The notes under the pieces: generated by a model | Told to the model about the DNA's origin: nothing | The model's input: only the letters and a program-made list of their open reading frames with translations | The model's database searches: none | NCBI GenBank assembly: GCA_038049695.1 | Contig: CP142453.1 | Coordinates: 1,071,501-1,135,500, forward strand | Length of the DNA stretch: 64,000 bases | Direction of reading: 5' to 3' | Source: Cinnamomum chago | Taxonomy: Eukaryota > Streptophyta > Magnoliopsida > Laurales > Lauraceae | In this document: positions 48,211 to 60,665 of the stretch, piece after piece | How positions within the stretch are numbered: position 1 is the first letter of the stretch | Layout of the letters: each line of letters opens with the position of its first letter | Made by a program: the position numbers and the translations under genes

Positions 48211-48735
48211 GGCCCCATAATTGATGGCTTTGCCTGCATCCAAATGCTTTTTTTTTTTTTGTATCTTAGGCCATTATTCTGTTGTGATAGCTCACCTATA
48301 GATGGGAGCTTGGGGATCACATCAACTGTCTGTCTCACATAAACATGGATCCAAACTGGGAAGTTGGATGCCTCAACAAACTATAAAATGTATAGGCCTT
48401 ACAAATAACAGATTTCTTATCTTTGCCAACATGAAATTGAGTGAATCTTCTTCACGAGAAATCCCTACAGAAGATAGCATCGTATAAAAAGAATAAAAAA
48501 ATCATCTAGCTAGAGGATTCCTCTCAAGTTGCCAAATGTGCCCTAGATTGGCCCCACAGCTGATGGCTTTGCCCCCGTCCAAATGCCTTTTTCTTGTTGT
48601 ATCTTAGGCCATTATTCTTTTGTGATAGCTCACCTATGGTGAGCTTAGGGATTAGATCAACGATCTCTATCACCTAATCATGAATCCAGACGTGGGAAGT
48701 TGGATGCCTCACCAAACTATAAAACATAAGCCCCA
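48211..48735 (+). repeat. Diverged direct repeat, two copies of about 185 bp
   Basis: Copies at 48211-48395 and 48550-48735 share GGCCCCA, GATGGCTTTGCC, TATCTTAGGCCATTATTCT, GTGATAGCTCACCTAT, GGGAAGTTGGATGCCTCA and AACTATAAAA in order. They are separated by about 155 bp of unrelated sequence. Non-coding, function unknown. Confidence 0.8.
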
Positions 48736-49071
48736 CACTTTTTATTTATTCCTCTTTCCATGTGAATGACAATTAAGCAAATGGACCACAAATGATTACT
48801 ACAGTACTAATGCAAGGCTCATGGATTAGATAGAAGGATTGGCCCATTCCATCACGTATGATATGAGATGAAAATGCTTGCTGTCCCTGTGGGCCACACA
48901 ACTTGCCATATTATCTTGATTTTAGTGGGCACATGCATTGTCCTGTAGCAGGCTGCAAATGTGTTGGGAATTTTAAAAACATTGGGATAAGGTCAGCTGA
49001 TGATGAAAAGGATTTGGAGATTCATCCCAATGTTATAAAATAATACAGTTTCATTAAATATCATGATCTTA

Positions 49072-49268
49072 TGTTTGGAAGTCCCACATCCCACATCGCC
49101 TAAGTAATAAGCTTGATATATTTTAATATACATGTATGAGTCTTCCATCTATAAGCTTAAGCTTTTGGGTTGATATATGGTTTCTTACATGGTATCAGAA
49201 CGGGTTTTGATCCTAATAGGCTTGACATATCTTAATATACCTGTATGGGCCTTATGAGCTTTCTTACA
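49072..49268 (+). mobile_element. TRIM/Copia-type LTR remnant with primer-binding site
   Basis: A short LTR-like block (49072-49189) starts TGTTTGGAAGTCCCACATC and ends TTCTTACA. It is directly followed by a tRNA-Met-type primer site TGGTATCAGAA (49190-49200). A second piece at about 49221-49268 repeats the second half of the LTR, ending TTCTTACA. This is the layout of a TRIM (tiny non-coding LTR element). It is a worn fossil. Confidence 0.6.
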
Positions 49269-49299
49269 ATTAAAACGTTTCGGTGTAGAGTGAATATCA

Positions 49300-51185
49300 C
49301 AACAAATCCAGAACGTGAGTAGTGTGGGTGTATTGTATAATGTATATCGGATTTCTAGGGATGCTTACCACTGTATGGTGATTAATAAAGTTTCCTGGTT
49401 TGATGGAAACATTTCCATGTGTTGCACTTGAATTTAAGTTGTTCATATTTGAATATTTTAAACATGAAGGTTGGAGAGACATGACTTAGAGAAACAGCCT
49501 TAATTTGGAGTATGTGGGCTACCAGTGGGGTGGCTGGAGCACGTGGGACAGCAGTGGATGATGACGGAAGTAGAATTTCTATAGTTATGATGCCATTTTC
49601 AAAATGCGCCCAATTTGTGATATGGCCCAAAGAGTTGACTATCCTCAGCGTACGGTTGTCTACGCACCCTTTCCATCAACAAATTCTATAGAATTGGAAA
49701 TCTTAGAAAATGATTTTTCTAGAATTTAGAAATTTATATTTGGTGTGAATTTTTTTTCCTTGTTAAATTGGTGCTAATGTTTTTTTGTGCGGCTGTGGAT
49801 TTCTGATAGAAAATTAAGTTTTTTTATTTGGTGGAACAATTTTTTGAAGAAAAATAGCATAACATGTATATTATTTATTCAACATCAAATAATAATTTAT
49901 TTAAAAAAATAAAAAATGAAAAAGTTGTAGGGTTTTGGGTTGAAATGGACAAGAGTGAGGAAAAGACGGAGAAGTTTTTCGAGGAAATCAATTTCCCATA
50001 GCACCCTATAGGAAACTCATTTCCACCATTATTAAGGAAATTACTGACGATGCTGGAAAAACGTTTCTGTGAAATTATTCCGCACCAAACGCTTGAAAAA
50101 TAAATTTTTCACGAAAAATCATTCACTTTTCCGCGGAAAAGTATTACACAAACATGCCCTTAGACTCGCAAATTTTCCACAACACCAATAGCATGTTTGT
50201 GTAATGTCTATGGAAACAGAAGTACGCTCGCACATAACACTCTGCCTTTCCTAACTTTCCCTCATCAGACAAGCTTTTTGATGAATTCACAAATAACCGA
50301 ACCACTTTTAATGTTTTTCCTTAAGAAAAGTTACCTGCACGTCCGCACCAAACATCGAAAAATAAGGTGAGAAATTTATCATTTTTCCTTTCAGAGAAAA
50401 CACAAGACACAGATGTTCCCCTAAAAGTCCTTTATTTGTTTTGCACAGAGAATGCATGCCTCTGATCAGCTAAATTTATCTGCAAACATTCTCATAAATT
50501 TAAGATTGAACCCAACTCAATATTATGTTTATTATTAAGTTTTAATCACAAAAAACTTACACTATAAAAGTAAGTGAATTTTGATGCCCTTCAATTAAGG
50601 AATATGATCATTTGATCAGATCTATATTAAGCCTACCCCTTGCTTACATGAAATCTATTCCTCTATCATATGAGGTGTCTTTTTAAGAAAGAACACCCGG
50701 GCATTCTGTGGTTGTCACTGTTATTTATAATTATATGCAAAAATTCACGTGCACTAAATAAAAGCCATAGGATCAGACGAAACTGCCTTCCCATTTACTT
50801 GATCATGCATTTTAATATGTTTGGCAAATGAGCCATTGGACCAATCGTCTCTGCCACTTGCAGGCATTTAAGTTTTTGGTCCTGTATTAGAGCTGAGGCC
50901 AAGCCTGCCAATGACCCATCCTCCTTAAATACCAAAAAGGAGCTCTGCAAGTGGCTCAAGTAATGAAGAGCATTCAAGTACTTGCGGATGTCGCAGAGTT
51001 TTGGTGGGGTGGGTATTTTGTTGTGTGTAGCCAAATTTTATGGAGCATGATACCATTTGCTATCTTATGGTTAATTTAAAAGAAAATGAATGATAAGATC
51101 TTTAGGGTTTCTTCATCATCAACAACAGATTTGATATCCAAAATGGAGTTTAGTTAGAAAAAAATTCTCTAATTTTACTTTTAAT
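49300..51185. other. Intergenic region, no gene seen
   Basis: AT-rich. Around 50090-50200 the motif ACACAAACATGCCC and its inverse GCATGTTTGTGT lie close together and may be abutting MITE ends, but boundaries and duplications could not be set. Confidence 0.4.
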
Positions 51186-51189
51186 GTTA

Positions 51190-51804
51190 TTATTTCTAGT
51201 TAGGTAGCTTGCATGGGGTGTGACTCTTTTAAAGAGAGGAGAACAATCCCTTATTATCCTCCTCCTTTAGGGATATTTAAGTTTAATGTGGATGACGCTT
51301 TAAGAGATAAGCCAGGTCTGGTTGGGATTGGAGGGGTGCTTCGCAATTGTAAAGGGGAGGTGTTAATTATGTTTTCCAAGTATGTGGGTGTGTGCGATTC
51401 CAATGAAGCGGAGGTGCTAGCCATTCTTGATGGTCTTCATTTGTTTTCTAGTAAATATGACAGTACCCTTATTATGGAAAGTAATTCCTCTAATGTGATC
51501 GCATGAGAGTCTAAGCGGAAGACTAATCATTGGAAGTTTCATTTCCACCTAAATGAACTTAGAAAGTTATCCGTTGGATTCAATGTTTCCTTCCGTCAAG
51601 AGATTAGATCGGCTAACTCCATGACAGATGTGTTAGCCAAGCAAGAGGTTGATAGGTTACTTCCTTGGGTGGGTGTGATTATGTTAATGGTTAATAGGTT
51701 GCTTCTTTGGGTGTGTGTGATTTTATTAGTAGGGTTGGACGTGGTGCATTTCTCCTGCACATCCCCTTTCTCAATTGCTTTGGTTTTTTGTTAAAAAAAA
51801 AAAA
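51190..51804 (+). mobile_element. 5'-truncated L1-type LINE tail with RNase H domain and poly-A
   Basis: Frame 51213-51506 encodes PPPLGIFKFNVDDAL, GGVLRNCKGEVL and DSNEAEVLAILDGLHLF, the plant LINE RNase H signature with the catalytic D and E positions. It then reads MESNSSNVIA and stops. Later sequence resembles the end of the domain (HWKFHFHLNE, VLAKQEVDRL) in shifted frames. It ends GGTTTTTTGTT plus poly-A at 51793-51804. The domain is interrupted, so this copy is dead. Confidence 0.75.
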
Positions 51805-52114
51805 GTACTCTGCATCCAAAACTTGGTCACCCCTCTTTTTAGAAAGAGCTCAACAGAATCTTTAAAAGTTTAAATTATAATACAGAGCGTTTTTTAGGGT
51901 GTCCAACCTCTTTCACAACTAGTTTCTTGAGCATGGGAATTACCCTAAGGGTGGACCAAGTACATGCCACCCACCCAACCCTAAAAAAGTATGAAGTTCT
52001 ATAGAGCCTAAGATATTTTTTACATAGCCACAAAAAGGAAAATTTCCCTGCATCCAACCACACTGGGTAAGTCAGACTTTAACTCCGTCAACGGGCCATG
52101 TCCACACAATTCAC

Positions 52115-53117
52115 TAGGGTCGCACATGGGCGGTTCGGATTGGTTTAACACTAAAACCAACAATTAAACCGAACCTATCGGTTTTTTAATTAACCGATCC
52201 GATCCGACCGATGGAGAGGGCTTAAACCGAACCGAACCAAACCAAACGGTACGGTTTGGTTTGGTCGGTTAAACCATTATTTTTTTTTTTTTAATCAAAC
52301 ATTGAAAATTTCAAAATGATGATACCTCGTCCTTTGCATTTATTACAATGTTTAGTGCAAACATAAAAATCCAACATTCCATACTAGACTAAACGCATGT
52401 AAAAAACAATTCTACTCCAGAAAGAGAGTTTGGACTAAACACAAGCTCAAAAAAAAAAAAAAAAAAAAAAAAAACCAACTTGCAGTGAAACATTCATTCC
52501 ACCTAATACCATTTGAAATTACAATAAAATAATAGTTCATGTCAAGAAAAGTTACACACAAACGTAATCTGTATCAGAACCCACAATATTTTTCAGAAAT
52601 GAAGGCTTCTTAACATATTGGTTAGGTGAGACCAAAACCAACCATCAAAAGGCTAGGCTCTATTGGCTTTTCTAGCATTCTCAAGAGTGCAACCTTGTGA
52701 TAAAAACTTCATTGAAACGAGGTAGGAATTATGATGGAAGGAAAACACCATGTATAGTAATCCTTCCATTTGCAATAAAGTATCAAAAAGCATTTAAAAT
52801 ATTAGAAGAGATGCACTGAGGCGGTGTTGGCGGTTGAGTTCATGTGAGAATTGAGCTGTGGAATGTAATTTTGAAAGTAGTAAAAAACGAAACCTTAAGG
52901 CTAAAATAGTAAAAAAAACAATACTTAAGTTACTACATATGGTCGGTTCAATTTAAGCGGTTAACCATGGGCTCAAACCGATAACCGACCGATGTAAGCG
53001 GGTTTTATGATTTTCAAACAATTAATCAAACCGATCTACTATAAACCGATCCGAACCGCTCGGTTCGGTCGGTTTAGTTCGGTTTTGCGGTGATACTGGA
53101 TTTTTTGTGTAGCCCTA
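52115..53117. mobile_element. hAT-type non-autonomous element with CCGAACCG-rich ends
   Basis: Starts TAGGGTCGCACATGGGCGG and ends TTTTTTGTGTAGCCCTA. Flanking 8-bp repeats CAATTCAC (52107-52114) and CAATTTAC (53118-53125) differ at one base. Subterminal regions on both sides are dense in AACCGAACCG/CGGTTCGGTT, a pattern common in plant hAT derivatives. The middle is AT-rich and non-coding with a long poly-A at 52450-52474. Confidence 0.82.
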
Positions 53118-53125
53118 CAATTTAC

Positions 53126-55024
53126 ATTACCAACAAAAGCATACCTACATTTCCCTTTTTGAAGTTTGATTTGGCCTCGCCTTCATTCTAACTAGCACTG
53201 TAGCCCGTGTTCAGCAGGGTCGCTTAATTTTTTATTTTTTACAGTAATAAGAAATTTACATAGTAACATAATTAGACAGTGAATACAATTAAATTAAACA
53301 TTCAACCAATAAATAAGTTTTAAAAAAAATACTTTAGTTAACCACATGCAATCTAGCTGTCCATCCAATAGATATAAGTAATATACTTAAAATGTGTACC
53401 AAAACAACAACTAATAAAACGATATCATTATGAATTTATAATGTTGTAAAGTTTGATGTTGAAAGTTTATTGTATAACTTGAGCAAAAGTAATTAATGAT
53501 AACAGACGTTTTGATTCAATGATATAGTCAATTTAGCTAATCTTTGAAACATGATATCATTTGTTTCTAGTCTATTTTTGGAGGAGATTTGAAATGAAAA
53601 ATGAACATGTTCCGGTGCAAATGTTGAGTCTTTGTGTCATCTCCAGCATCCTGTTTAGAAACTCTATCCAAACTAATCAACCTTATGTTTCCATTAAAAA
53701 TTTTCATAATTGAATCCCCAAAATTTATAAGATCCATTTCTAAGTGATAAATGCTATCATAGGATCCTATTAAATTTGTTGCCCCCACATAGCAGCCCTC
53801 TCCATAAATGACTTTACAAATTTAACCAATGACAAAATCTTAAATGAAAGGTTGATAATAGAGGTGGTCATGGCGTAGGTTGGGGTGGGTTGTGCAATAC
53901 TCAAGCCCAGCCCTAGCCCGACTCATGACACAAGTGCTTGGCCAAAACTCAGCCCGCCTAAAAAAGGTTAAGCCCGGGCGTAGGTGAATCATGTTATTAT
54001 TATAAAAAAAAAAATTTGTCTTTTACCCTAACATCCAAAGATGAAGCTTAGCTGATTAGGTTTTGTGTTCGTGTCCAAAAGAGTTTAATTTTTTATTAAA
54101 TTGTGTATCTTATTCGAACTGGACCGGTGATTCAGGCTCTCAACTACTAAATCTAAGCCCCACCCACATGCCAAAATCTAAGGTTGAAGCTCAGCCCAAA
54201 GTGGGATCGCCTTGGTTAAACTCAGCCCGATTTGGGCTCACCTTCATTCTAATTGCAATCGTATCCCAATCCTTACTAATTGAATTTTATCATCAAATAT
54301 GATGGTAAATTGAAAAAGATTCGCAGTGAACAAAACATACAACAGCCGGCATTTTGGGTGGAAAGCGCCCTTTGAAAACTATGTACAGCACCTGCCGATT
54401 TGATTTATTAATTTGCAATAAGGTGGGCCAACCTTCAACTATTTTTACTTATTTGATTACAGTCTCTACTGCCTTAAATCAAAGGAGCATGAGTCGGTGC
54501 ACCTTGAAAACTAGTTCATATATATAGATAGACACACACACTAATAGTCCTGCACGTGCATTGGACATGCGCCGGACACACAGTTTTACTAAGAAAATTT
54601 TAAAAAAATAAACTTATTAAAAAATTCACTAGATGCTTCAAATTTAATAATGAAATTTCAACAAAAAATGAGTGATTGTAAATTGCAAGGCACGTGCAAT
54701 ATCCAAATATAGCTGACACTACTCTTTTCCTATATGTTTGAAAATAATAAAATAATGATATAGTGAGAAAAATGAGATCTCAAAAGACAATCGATATAGA
54801 ATTTATATAACTTTTTGAGAATATAAATCACATATTTCTAGATATTTTATCATGAATGTGTATAAAAAAATTTAAATTTACTTTATTTAACCTGTCAGGT
54901 CGACTTATCAGTTTCATGGTAAAATTGACTTGCTAAAGTTGGAGTTCAATCGAAAGCATAGTTAAATTGACAATCTACAGTTTTATAAAAAATAAAAATA
55001 AAAACTAAGAGTCAAATTACCATG
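53126..55024. other. Intergenic region, no gene seen
   Basis: AT-rich. A block at 53860-54250 is rich in GCCCAGCCC/AGCCCG words like an old hAT derivative, but no ends were found. Confidence 0.4.
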
Positions 55025-55029
55025 AACAT

Positions 55030-55210
55030 TGTAACGCCCCACCCTTCACGCATGCATGATATTGTCCGCTTTGGCCCACGGGCCTCACGGTTTTGCTTCT
55101 GATGAGCCTCAACCCATCAAAAGGCCTCATGTAAGGTAAGGGTGTAAGCTCTACATATAACCCCATTCACTTTCCTCTCTATAGTCGATGTGGGACTCTG
55201 GGGCATCACA
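55030..55210 (+). mobile_element. Small solo LTR (TRIM-sized) with 5-bp target duplication
   Basis: A 181-bp block starts TGTAACGCCCCACCC and ends TGGGGCATCACA, flanked by perfect AACAT repeats (55025-55029 and 55211-55215). The TG...CA ends, the duplication and the GATGTGGGACTCTGGGGCAT motif common in plant LTRs support a solo LTR. No primer site or internal region remains. Confidence 0.78.
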
Positions 55211-58200
55211 AACATTATATGTTCACTAAAAAATCAGATTCTATTAAAAAAAATTAATTATATCTTACCTAAGGACATCTATATAACAAAACTGAGATGA
55301 TGATTTTAGTCTTAACTTACAAAGAAGAATAACATCTCACACCGACCGTTAAGAATAGTGAAGTAATCCGGCTTGTTCTCAAGCGACAAGAATCAACAAT
55401 GGTGGAACTATGATATGAAGTCTAACGAGTAAGATTTACAGAGCACTTGTTGATCATGCTTTGTTTTATTTTAGAAGATGGACCACTATCAGGTATAAAG
55501 AGATAATACCTCTCTAAGAGTCAGCATTTTCTTTTGCTTGATACAAAGTGCTATATTTTATATCCCGTAAGAAAAGGATAATAAAAAGTAATCATAGAAG
55601 TTCAGTTAAATGGAAGCTTACAAATAGAAATATCCATAGGAAAAAAATACCAAAAAAATAAAAAACTACAAATACAAATTTGCCAAAAGAATTGGACATT
55701 CTTCTTAAGAAATACATAAGAATGTAACTCAAGTATTCTAGATCAATCATTCTGCTCAGTTCTGCATAGAGGATTTGAGTGTTGATCAAAGTGAGAAAAA
55801 TTCGAAACGAACAAAGACAAACTGAATTTATTGCAGCTCAACATCAAATACTCATTTTAGCTGTTTACACTTAAAATGATCACTTCATTCACTGACTCTG
55901 AAGTTAATAGTAACACTAGCATAACAAGCATTTTTTATGAGATTCTCGTTTTCCCTTTAAGGAAAGGCATGGCGTTTCATTGAAATATATGAAAAGAAGA
56001 AGAAGAAGAAGCTTGCAATGATGAAAGAAATAAATGTAAATGATTAAAGTTTTTCAATTTAAACCTCATGAGTAAGAGCAACATTAAATAAATATATTCA
56101 TGCCCTTGAATGCCTTTTTGTATTTTACAAAAGTTATATATTAAGAAACTAAAATTTATACTGAACAACAACAATTTTACGATAGCAATCTATAAGATTT
56201 ACCACTAAATTGCATTTATAGAATTATCTTTAGCAATCACTAATATCAAAAGAGAACCAATATTTAGTAGTAGTTATCATATCATCCAACTTGTGATTAT
56301 TCTTCCAACAGGGGTATAAATCAAGATCAATACAACTATTATGTCATATTGAAAATTCAATTATTCTAACTAAATAAAATACAAACACATGAAACAAAAG
56401 GGTAAAGAATATTTAATTTTTTTAATGGTAACTTTCATTAAAAGAGAGAAAAAAACAAGGCGGACATAAAATGAGTTTAAGTTTGTACATTTCACTTTCT
56501 TATTTATGATATTTTGTTAGTTGCTACTTTTTTTCTAAAAAAGAAAAATAAAAAACTAAACATAAAACAATAATGAAACGAAGTACCTGTATATATGGAA
56601 CGTGTTTATAAGTTGGAGGTCCCTATACCTTTTTCAAAGACCATAATAAATAATATACAACTGAATGAACATCAAATTACAAATATTTGAGGTTAGTGTA
56701 CAAAAGATTAAAGGGTTAATATTTAAAAAATAATAACAAAGGGTTACATCCATACAAAGAAAATAATCTCATATCTTCTGAAAACCTTCCGAAGTTCTCT
56801 GATGTTCTTAACTCTCAAATTTCAAATACAAATACCACTTAAGTATCTTTTTGTTCCAACAAAAAAAAAAAAAAAAAAAAATAGAAATTATTTGCACAAT
56901 TAGCATTGTTTCAGGTAAAAAAAAAAAAGAGAATGTTAATTCTCTCGTGTGTAGTCAATTTGGTATTTGAATTATAATACAACCACCAATTGGCCACCAG
57001 CAACAATAACACAAGTAGCAAGCTAATTAATACCTTTTGTCGTGACTTTTAAACTGACGTCGAAGTATTTAAAGTGTCCACAAAATTGGAAGTATTGAAC
57101 ACCAAAAGGTAGTAAGTAAAATACACTTGATTCATTTTCTTTTGATCCATTATAAAATACACTATTCATTTTCTTTTTTAATTTCATCACATCTTAATTC
57201 AAGGTTTATTATTGAAAAAGCACATGGCATTTAAGTTTTCAAAGTTAAAAGGCAGTTAGTACACCATGAACCACATAATAGAGTAAATAGTGCATGGTTA
57301 AAATATTTTTTTCCCACCTTTGCTAAATTTATTAACCGGGGTGGACAAAATAGTGCCAAGAAAGACTAAAAAAACTTTTCGAATGATAAAATCTAAAATA
57401 ATTTTCCTTTGAAATGATTCTTTAATTGTACCATATCTCACAATTAATTTTACAAAAGACAAAAAAAAAAAAAAAAAAAAAAACCTAAGTAAAAATTTAG
57501 AAATTAGTGAACAAAATGGCTCAATGAGAACCGTGAATGAGTGCTTATTGGTCTCCCACTTTTGAGGGGTTTGGAGGGTGACGATTGAAGAGGCATTGGT
57601 CTAAAGCGTAAGAATTTAACTAAAATAAACTAAAACAAGAAAAAAAAAAGTCAAATTCTTATGCAAATATGGATTATATTTTTGGCATTTTGAATATTAG
57701 CACCTGTACTGCTTTAAAAAAAGTCTCTCCCCTTCGACTCTTTGGAGAAGGAAAACAGATTCTAACAGATAATGGAAAGCTTTTCTATGCCTCATAGCAT
57801 CGTCCTTTTAGTTATTGTCTACTTTGCTTTTCTCAACCAGGATGCTCTCTTTTTGAGTTTTCCATTTTCCTACCTCACATAACAAAACAGTATCAATTTT
57901 ACATTTTAAATGCTATGTACAAATTCATATTCCAAACATAGAGTGAGAACTAAATACAAAGTTCGACCATATTGAAACACGAAACACACATAATTTGGAA
58001 GCCTGCAATTAAGATCCAGTAAATAAAACAGACAGATAATTAAAATTATCAGTGCATGAAGGCTATCAATTGGCCTAACTTTGGTCAAAACAGGAATGAG
58101 AAAGAAAAAACCAACTCTTCATCATCATTTTCGTAACTTTGGTTGCACCCATTTTTCTTAGAATGAAATGAAGATTTTATTGCAACATTAAAAAAAATTG

Positions 58201-58930
58201 AAGAAGAAGACACAATCAAACAATAATAATTTCAGTAGATAGTGCTCACTTACATCTATGAAAACTCCATCCATTTCAAAAGAAGCTAAGAGTCAATGAA
58301 GAATCTGTTAAAATATCATGCTCTTCCTTACACAATTACTCACAGAGGAAAAACCTCATACCCACAAAATTCCTTGTAATTAAAAATCTTGTAGTATCTG
58401 AATAAAAAGAATGTTAAAAGAAAATTGAAAAAAGAAGAGGAAAAAAAATAACATTTGAGATATTGATTTGAGATAGATTCCAATCTTATCCACATTTTCC
58501 TTTTCTTTCCTCCACCACCTTAAAAAAAAAAAAACAAAGAAATCGAAAAAGAAATTACTCGATTTATTGGAATGTATTAAAATGAAATTTTATTACGTTT
58601 AAAATATCAGCATCTACTCCATAGAAGAGATTATAAAAAAAATTATTAGGATCGTGTGTGCCATGTTTGGTCTGGATCCGGGTTCATTTGGGTATAGTAT
58701 GGGTGTAGTTAGCAATTTTCTAGAGAATTTAGGGGGCTTTTTTGTAATTTTAGATTTTTGAGATTATGGTACTGTTGGGTAGATATTTTTAATTTCTAAA
58801 CTTTAGTTTCTAAATAATCTTGATCTGGATCCTTAAAACCCCTCTAAATTCAAGCATGACCCAAAGTCTATTTTAGACAAATTGAGAAATTTTCATTATA
58901 TCCCCATCTTTACCCATATATAAAATACAT
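55211..58930. other. AT-rich intergenic region, no gene seen
   Basis: Long A- and T-rich stretches with several poly-A runs (near 56859, 57461, 58519). No protein-like frame over 70 residues and no recognisable repeat ends. Confidence 0.5.
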
Positions 58931-59023
58931 ATACATAATAAATATATATAAGGGTGGGCCCCACAACTTGCATTTTATTGGGCATGCGTGTAGTGAAAAA
59001 AATATATCATCTTTCTCTCTTTT

Positions 59024-59027
<4 letters not shown>

Positions 59028-59066
<39 letters not shown>

Positions 59067-59079
59067 TGTGTGTGTGTGT
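59028..59079 (+). repeat. Compound (GA)n(GT)n microsatellite
   Basis: A GA run of about 36 bp passes directly into a GT run of about 15 bp, followed by TA-rich sequence that borders the first of three adjacent MITEs. Confidence 0.9.
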
Positions 59080-59095
59080 ATGTGTGTATATAAAT

Positions 59096-59481
59096 GGCAA
59101 GACTCTTCTAAGCTAAAGCATAGGATAAAATCCCTTAAGCTCATGCTTGTGGGGCTGACCCTTGGTTCATCCAAATAGACCAATCACACAACCCCTGAAT
59201 TATACATGTTCACCAACTTTCGGTCAAATCCAAATTTACTGGACTGTTGAATCGACTATATACAGATCCGAATGGACTGTTGACAAATAAATTTTTAAGA
59301 CCCAGATGGAGATGATAGAAATCACAGTTGACGCATATTTTTTTACAAAGAAGGTCGTAGGGAGTCCTTGAAATCCCCTCGTCCCCATCTTTATCCCCAT
59401 GTGGGTCTCCATGTGGGCCCCACTACATGCTTGAACTTATTTAGCTTACCTTAGCCTAAACGTTAGATTAGGAAAGCCCCC

Positions 59482-59483
<2 letters not shown>
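59096..59483 (+). mobile_element. TA-bordered MITE, unit 1
   Basis: Starts GGCAAGACTCTTCTAAGC and ends TTAGGAAAGCCCCCAT, with TA repeats on both sides. It is related along its whole length to 59516-59887 (shared TAAGCTCATGCTTGTGGGGC, CCAACTTTCGGTCAAATCC, GATGATAGAAAT), roughly 20% diverged by eye. Confidence 0.68.
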
Positions 59484-59515
<32 letters not shown>

Positions 59516-59518
<3 letters not shown>

Positions 59519-59883
59519 CAAGGCTCTTTTAAGCTCAAGTCTAGGATAAAATATCGTAAGCTCATGCTTGTGGGGCCCACCTTTGGTCCATCCAAATGGA
59601 TCACAAATGACCCATCTAAATTGCACATGTCTACCAACTTTCGGTCAAATCCGAATTTACTTGACTATTGGATCGACCATGTATCGATCTGAATGGACTA
59701 TTGAGCATTAAACTTTTGGGCCCATATGAAGATGATAGAAATTACGGTTGTGACTGATTTTTTTACAGAAAGGAAGATCACATGGAGTCTTTGAGATCCC
59801 CCCACTCCATCCCCACGTGAGTCCCCAGGTGGACCCCACCACACACTTGAGCTTACCTTATCATAAGCTTAAGCTTATGAGAG

Positions 59884-59887
<4 letters not shown>
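59516..59887 (+). mobile_element. TA-bordered MITE, unit 2 of the same family
   Basis: Inverted ends AAGGCTCTTTTAAGCTC and, on the right, GCTTATGAGAGCCTT. (TA)n at about 59486-59514 lies on the left and at 59888-59917 on the right. It has the same orientation as unit 1. Confidence 0.72.
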
Positions 59888-59917
<30 letters not shown>

Positions 59918-59921
<4 letters not shown>

Positions 59922-60079
59922 AATATTCAAGTGAGAGATTCCCTCACCATGTGTGGTGAGGGACTCCCCTTTTTAGGGAGGTTTTAAGTACAAAATGGCT
60001 TTTGTACTTTTTGAGAGTACACCATTTTGTACTTGAAACTTCCTCGAAAGGAAAGGGAATCCCTCACCTGAATACCCCA

Positions 60080-60081
<2 letters not shown>
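59918..60081. mobile_element. TA-bordered MITE, same family as the one in the Copia 3' LTR
   Basis: Shares AATATTCAAGTGAGAGATTCC, CACCATGTGTGGTGAGGGACTC, AAGTACAAAATGGCTTTTGTAC and GAATACCCC with 8272-8454. It lies between TA tracts (59888-59917 and 60082-60129). The stem-loop is slightly shorter than in the other copy. Confidence 0.78.
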
Positions 60082-60129
<48 letters not shown>

Positions 60130-60138
<9 letters not shown>

Positions 60139-60662
60139 GGGTAATAGTCCGGTGAGAACTAGACTCCAAATTTTTTTCCGTGTCAAGTGTATGAATCAAT
60201 AGATCTGGATCGTCCCATCAGTGAGTGATTACTAGTGGGGTGAGGGTGACCTATCGCCGCATAATTGTAAGTGATTAGAAATCCCAAACTACCAAATTAT
60301 AGGTGGCCTGTCATTCGTTGATAGTGGGGTCCATCACTTTCTATAAAAGCTGTCTAGCCCACTAAAAAAAGTGCCTGTTTCCACCCATTGGGCATCATCA
60401 ATTGGGTCACTTTCATCAACCAATCCTTATCTATCTTCTTGTAACTAAACGGGAGTCACACCCCTCGTACATTTCACTGAGTCCGATCCTCCGAGGCTTT
60501 AACATAGAGAAATCCTAAGTAAAAAAAATAAAAAATAAAAAAGGAGTTGAACTCCATAGCGGGGGCCCACCAATTGGAATTGGAACTGTCTGTAGCACAC
60601 AGGGTACCCTCAAATTTTCTGTCAATCCAATAAGTAGATTGAATGTTTGATGAAAACTATGA
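60130..60662. other. Intergenic, possible further TA-adjacent repeat
   Basis: Directly after the TA run comes GACACACACGGGTAATAGTCC; a similar ACACACACACTAATAGTCC follows a TA run at about 54530. No inverted end was found, so no element was called. Confidence 0.35.
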
Positions 60663-60665
60663 TAA

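Noticed and set aside
53860-54260. GCCCAGCCC-rich block, possible hAT element
   Set aside because: No matching inverted ends or target duplication.
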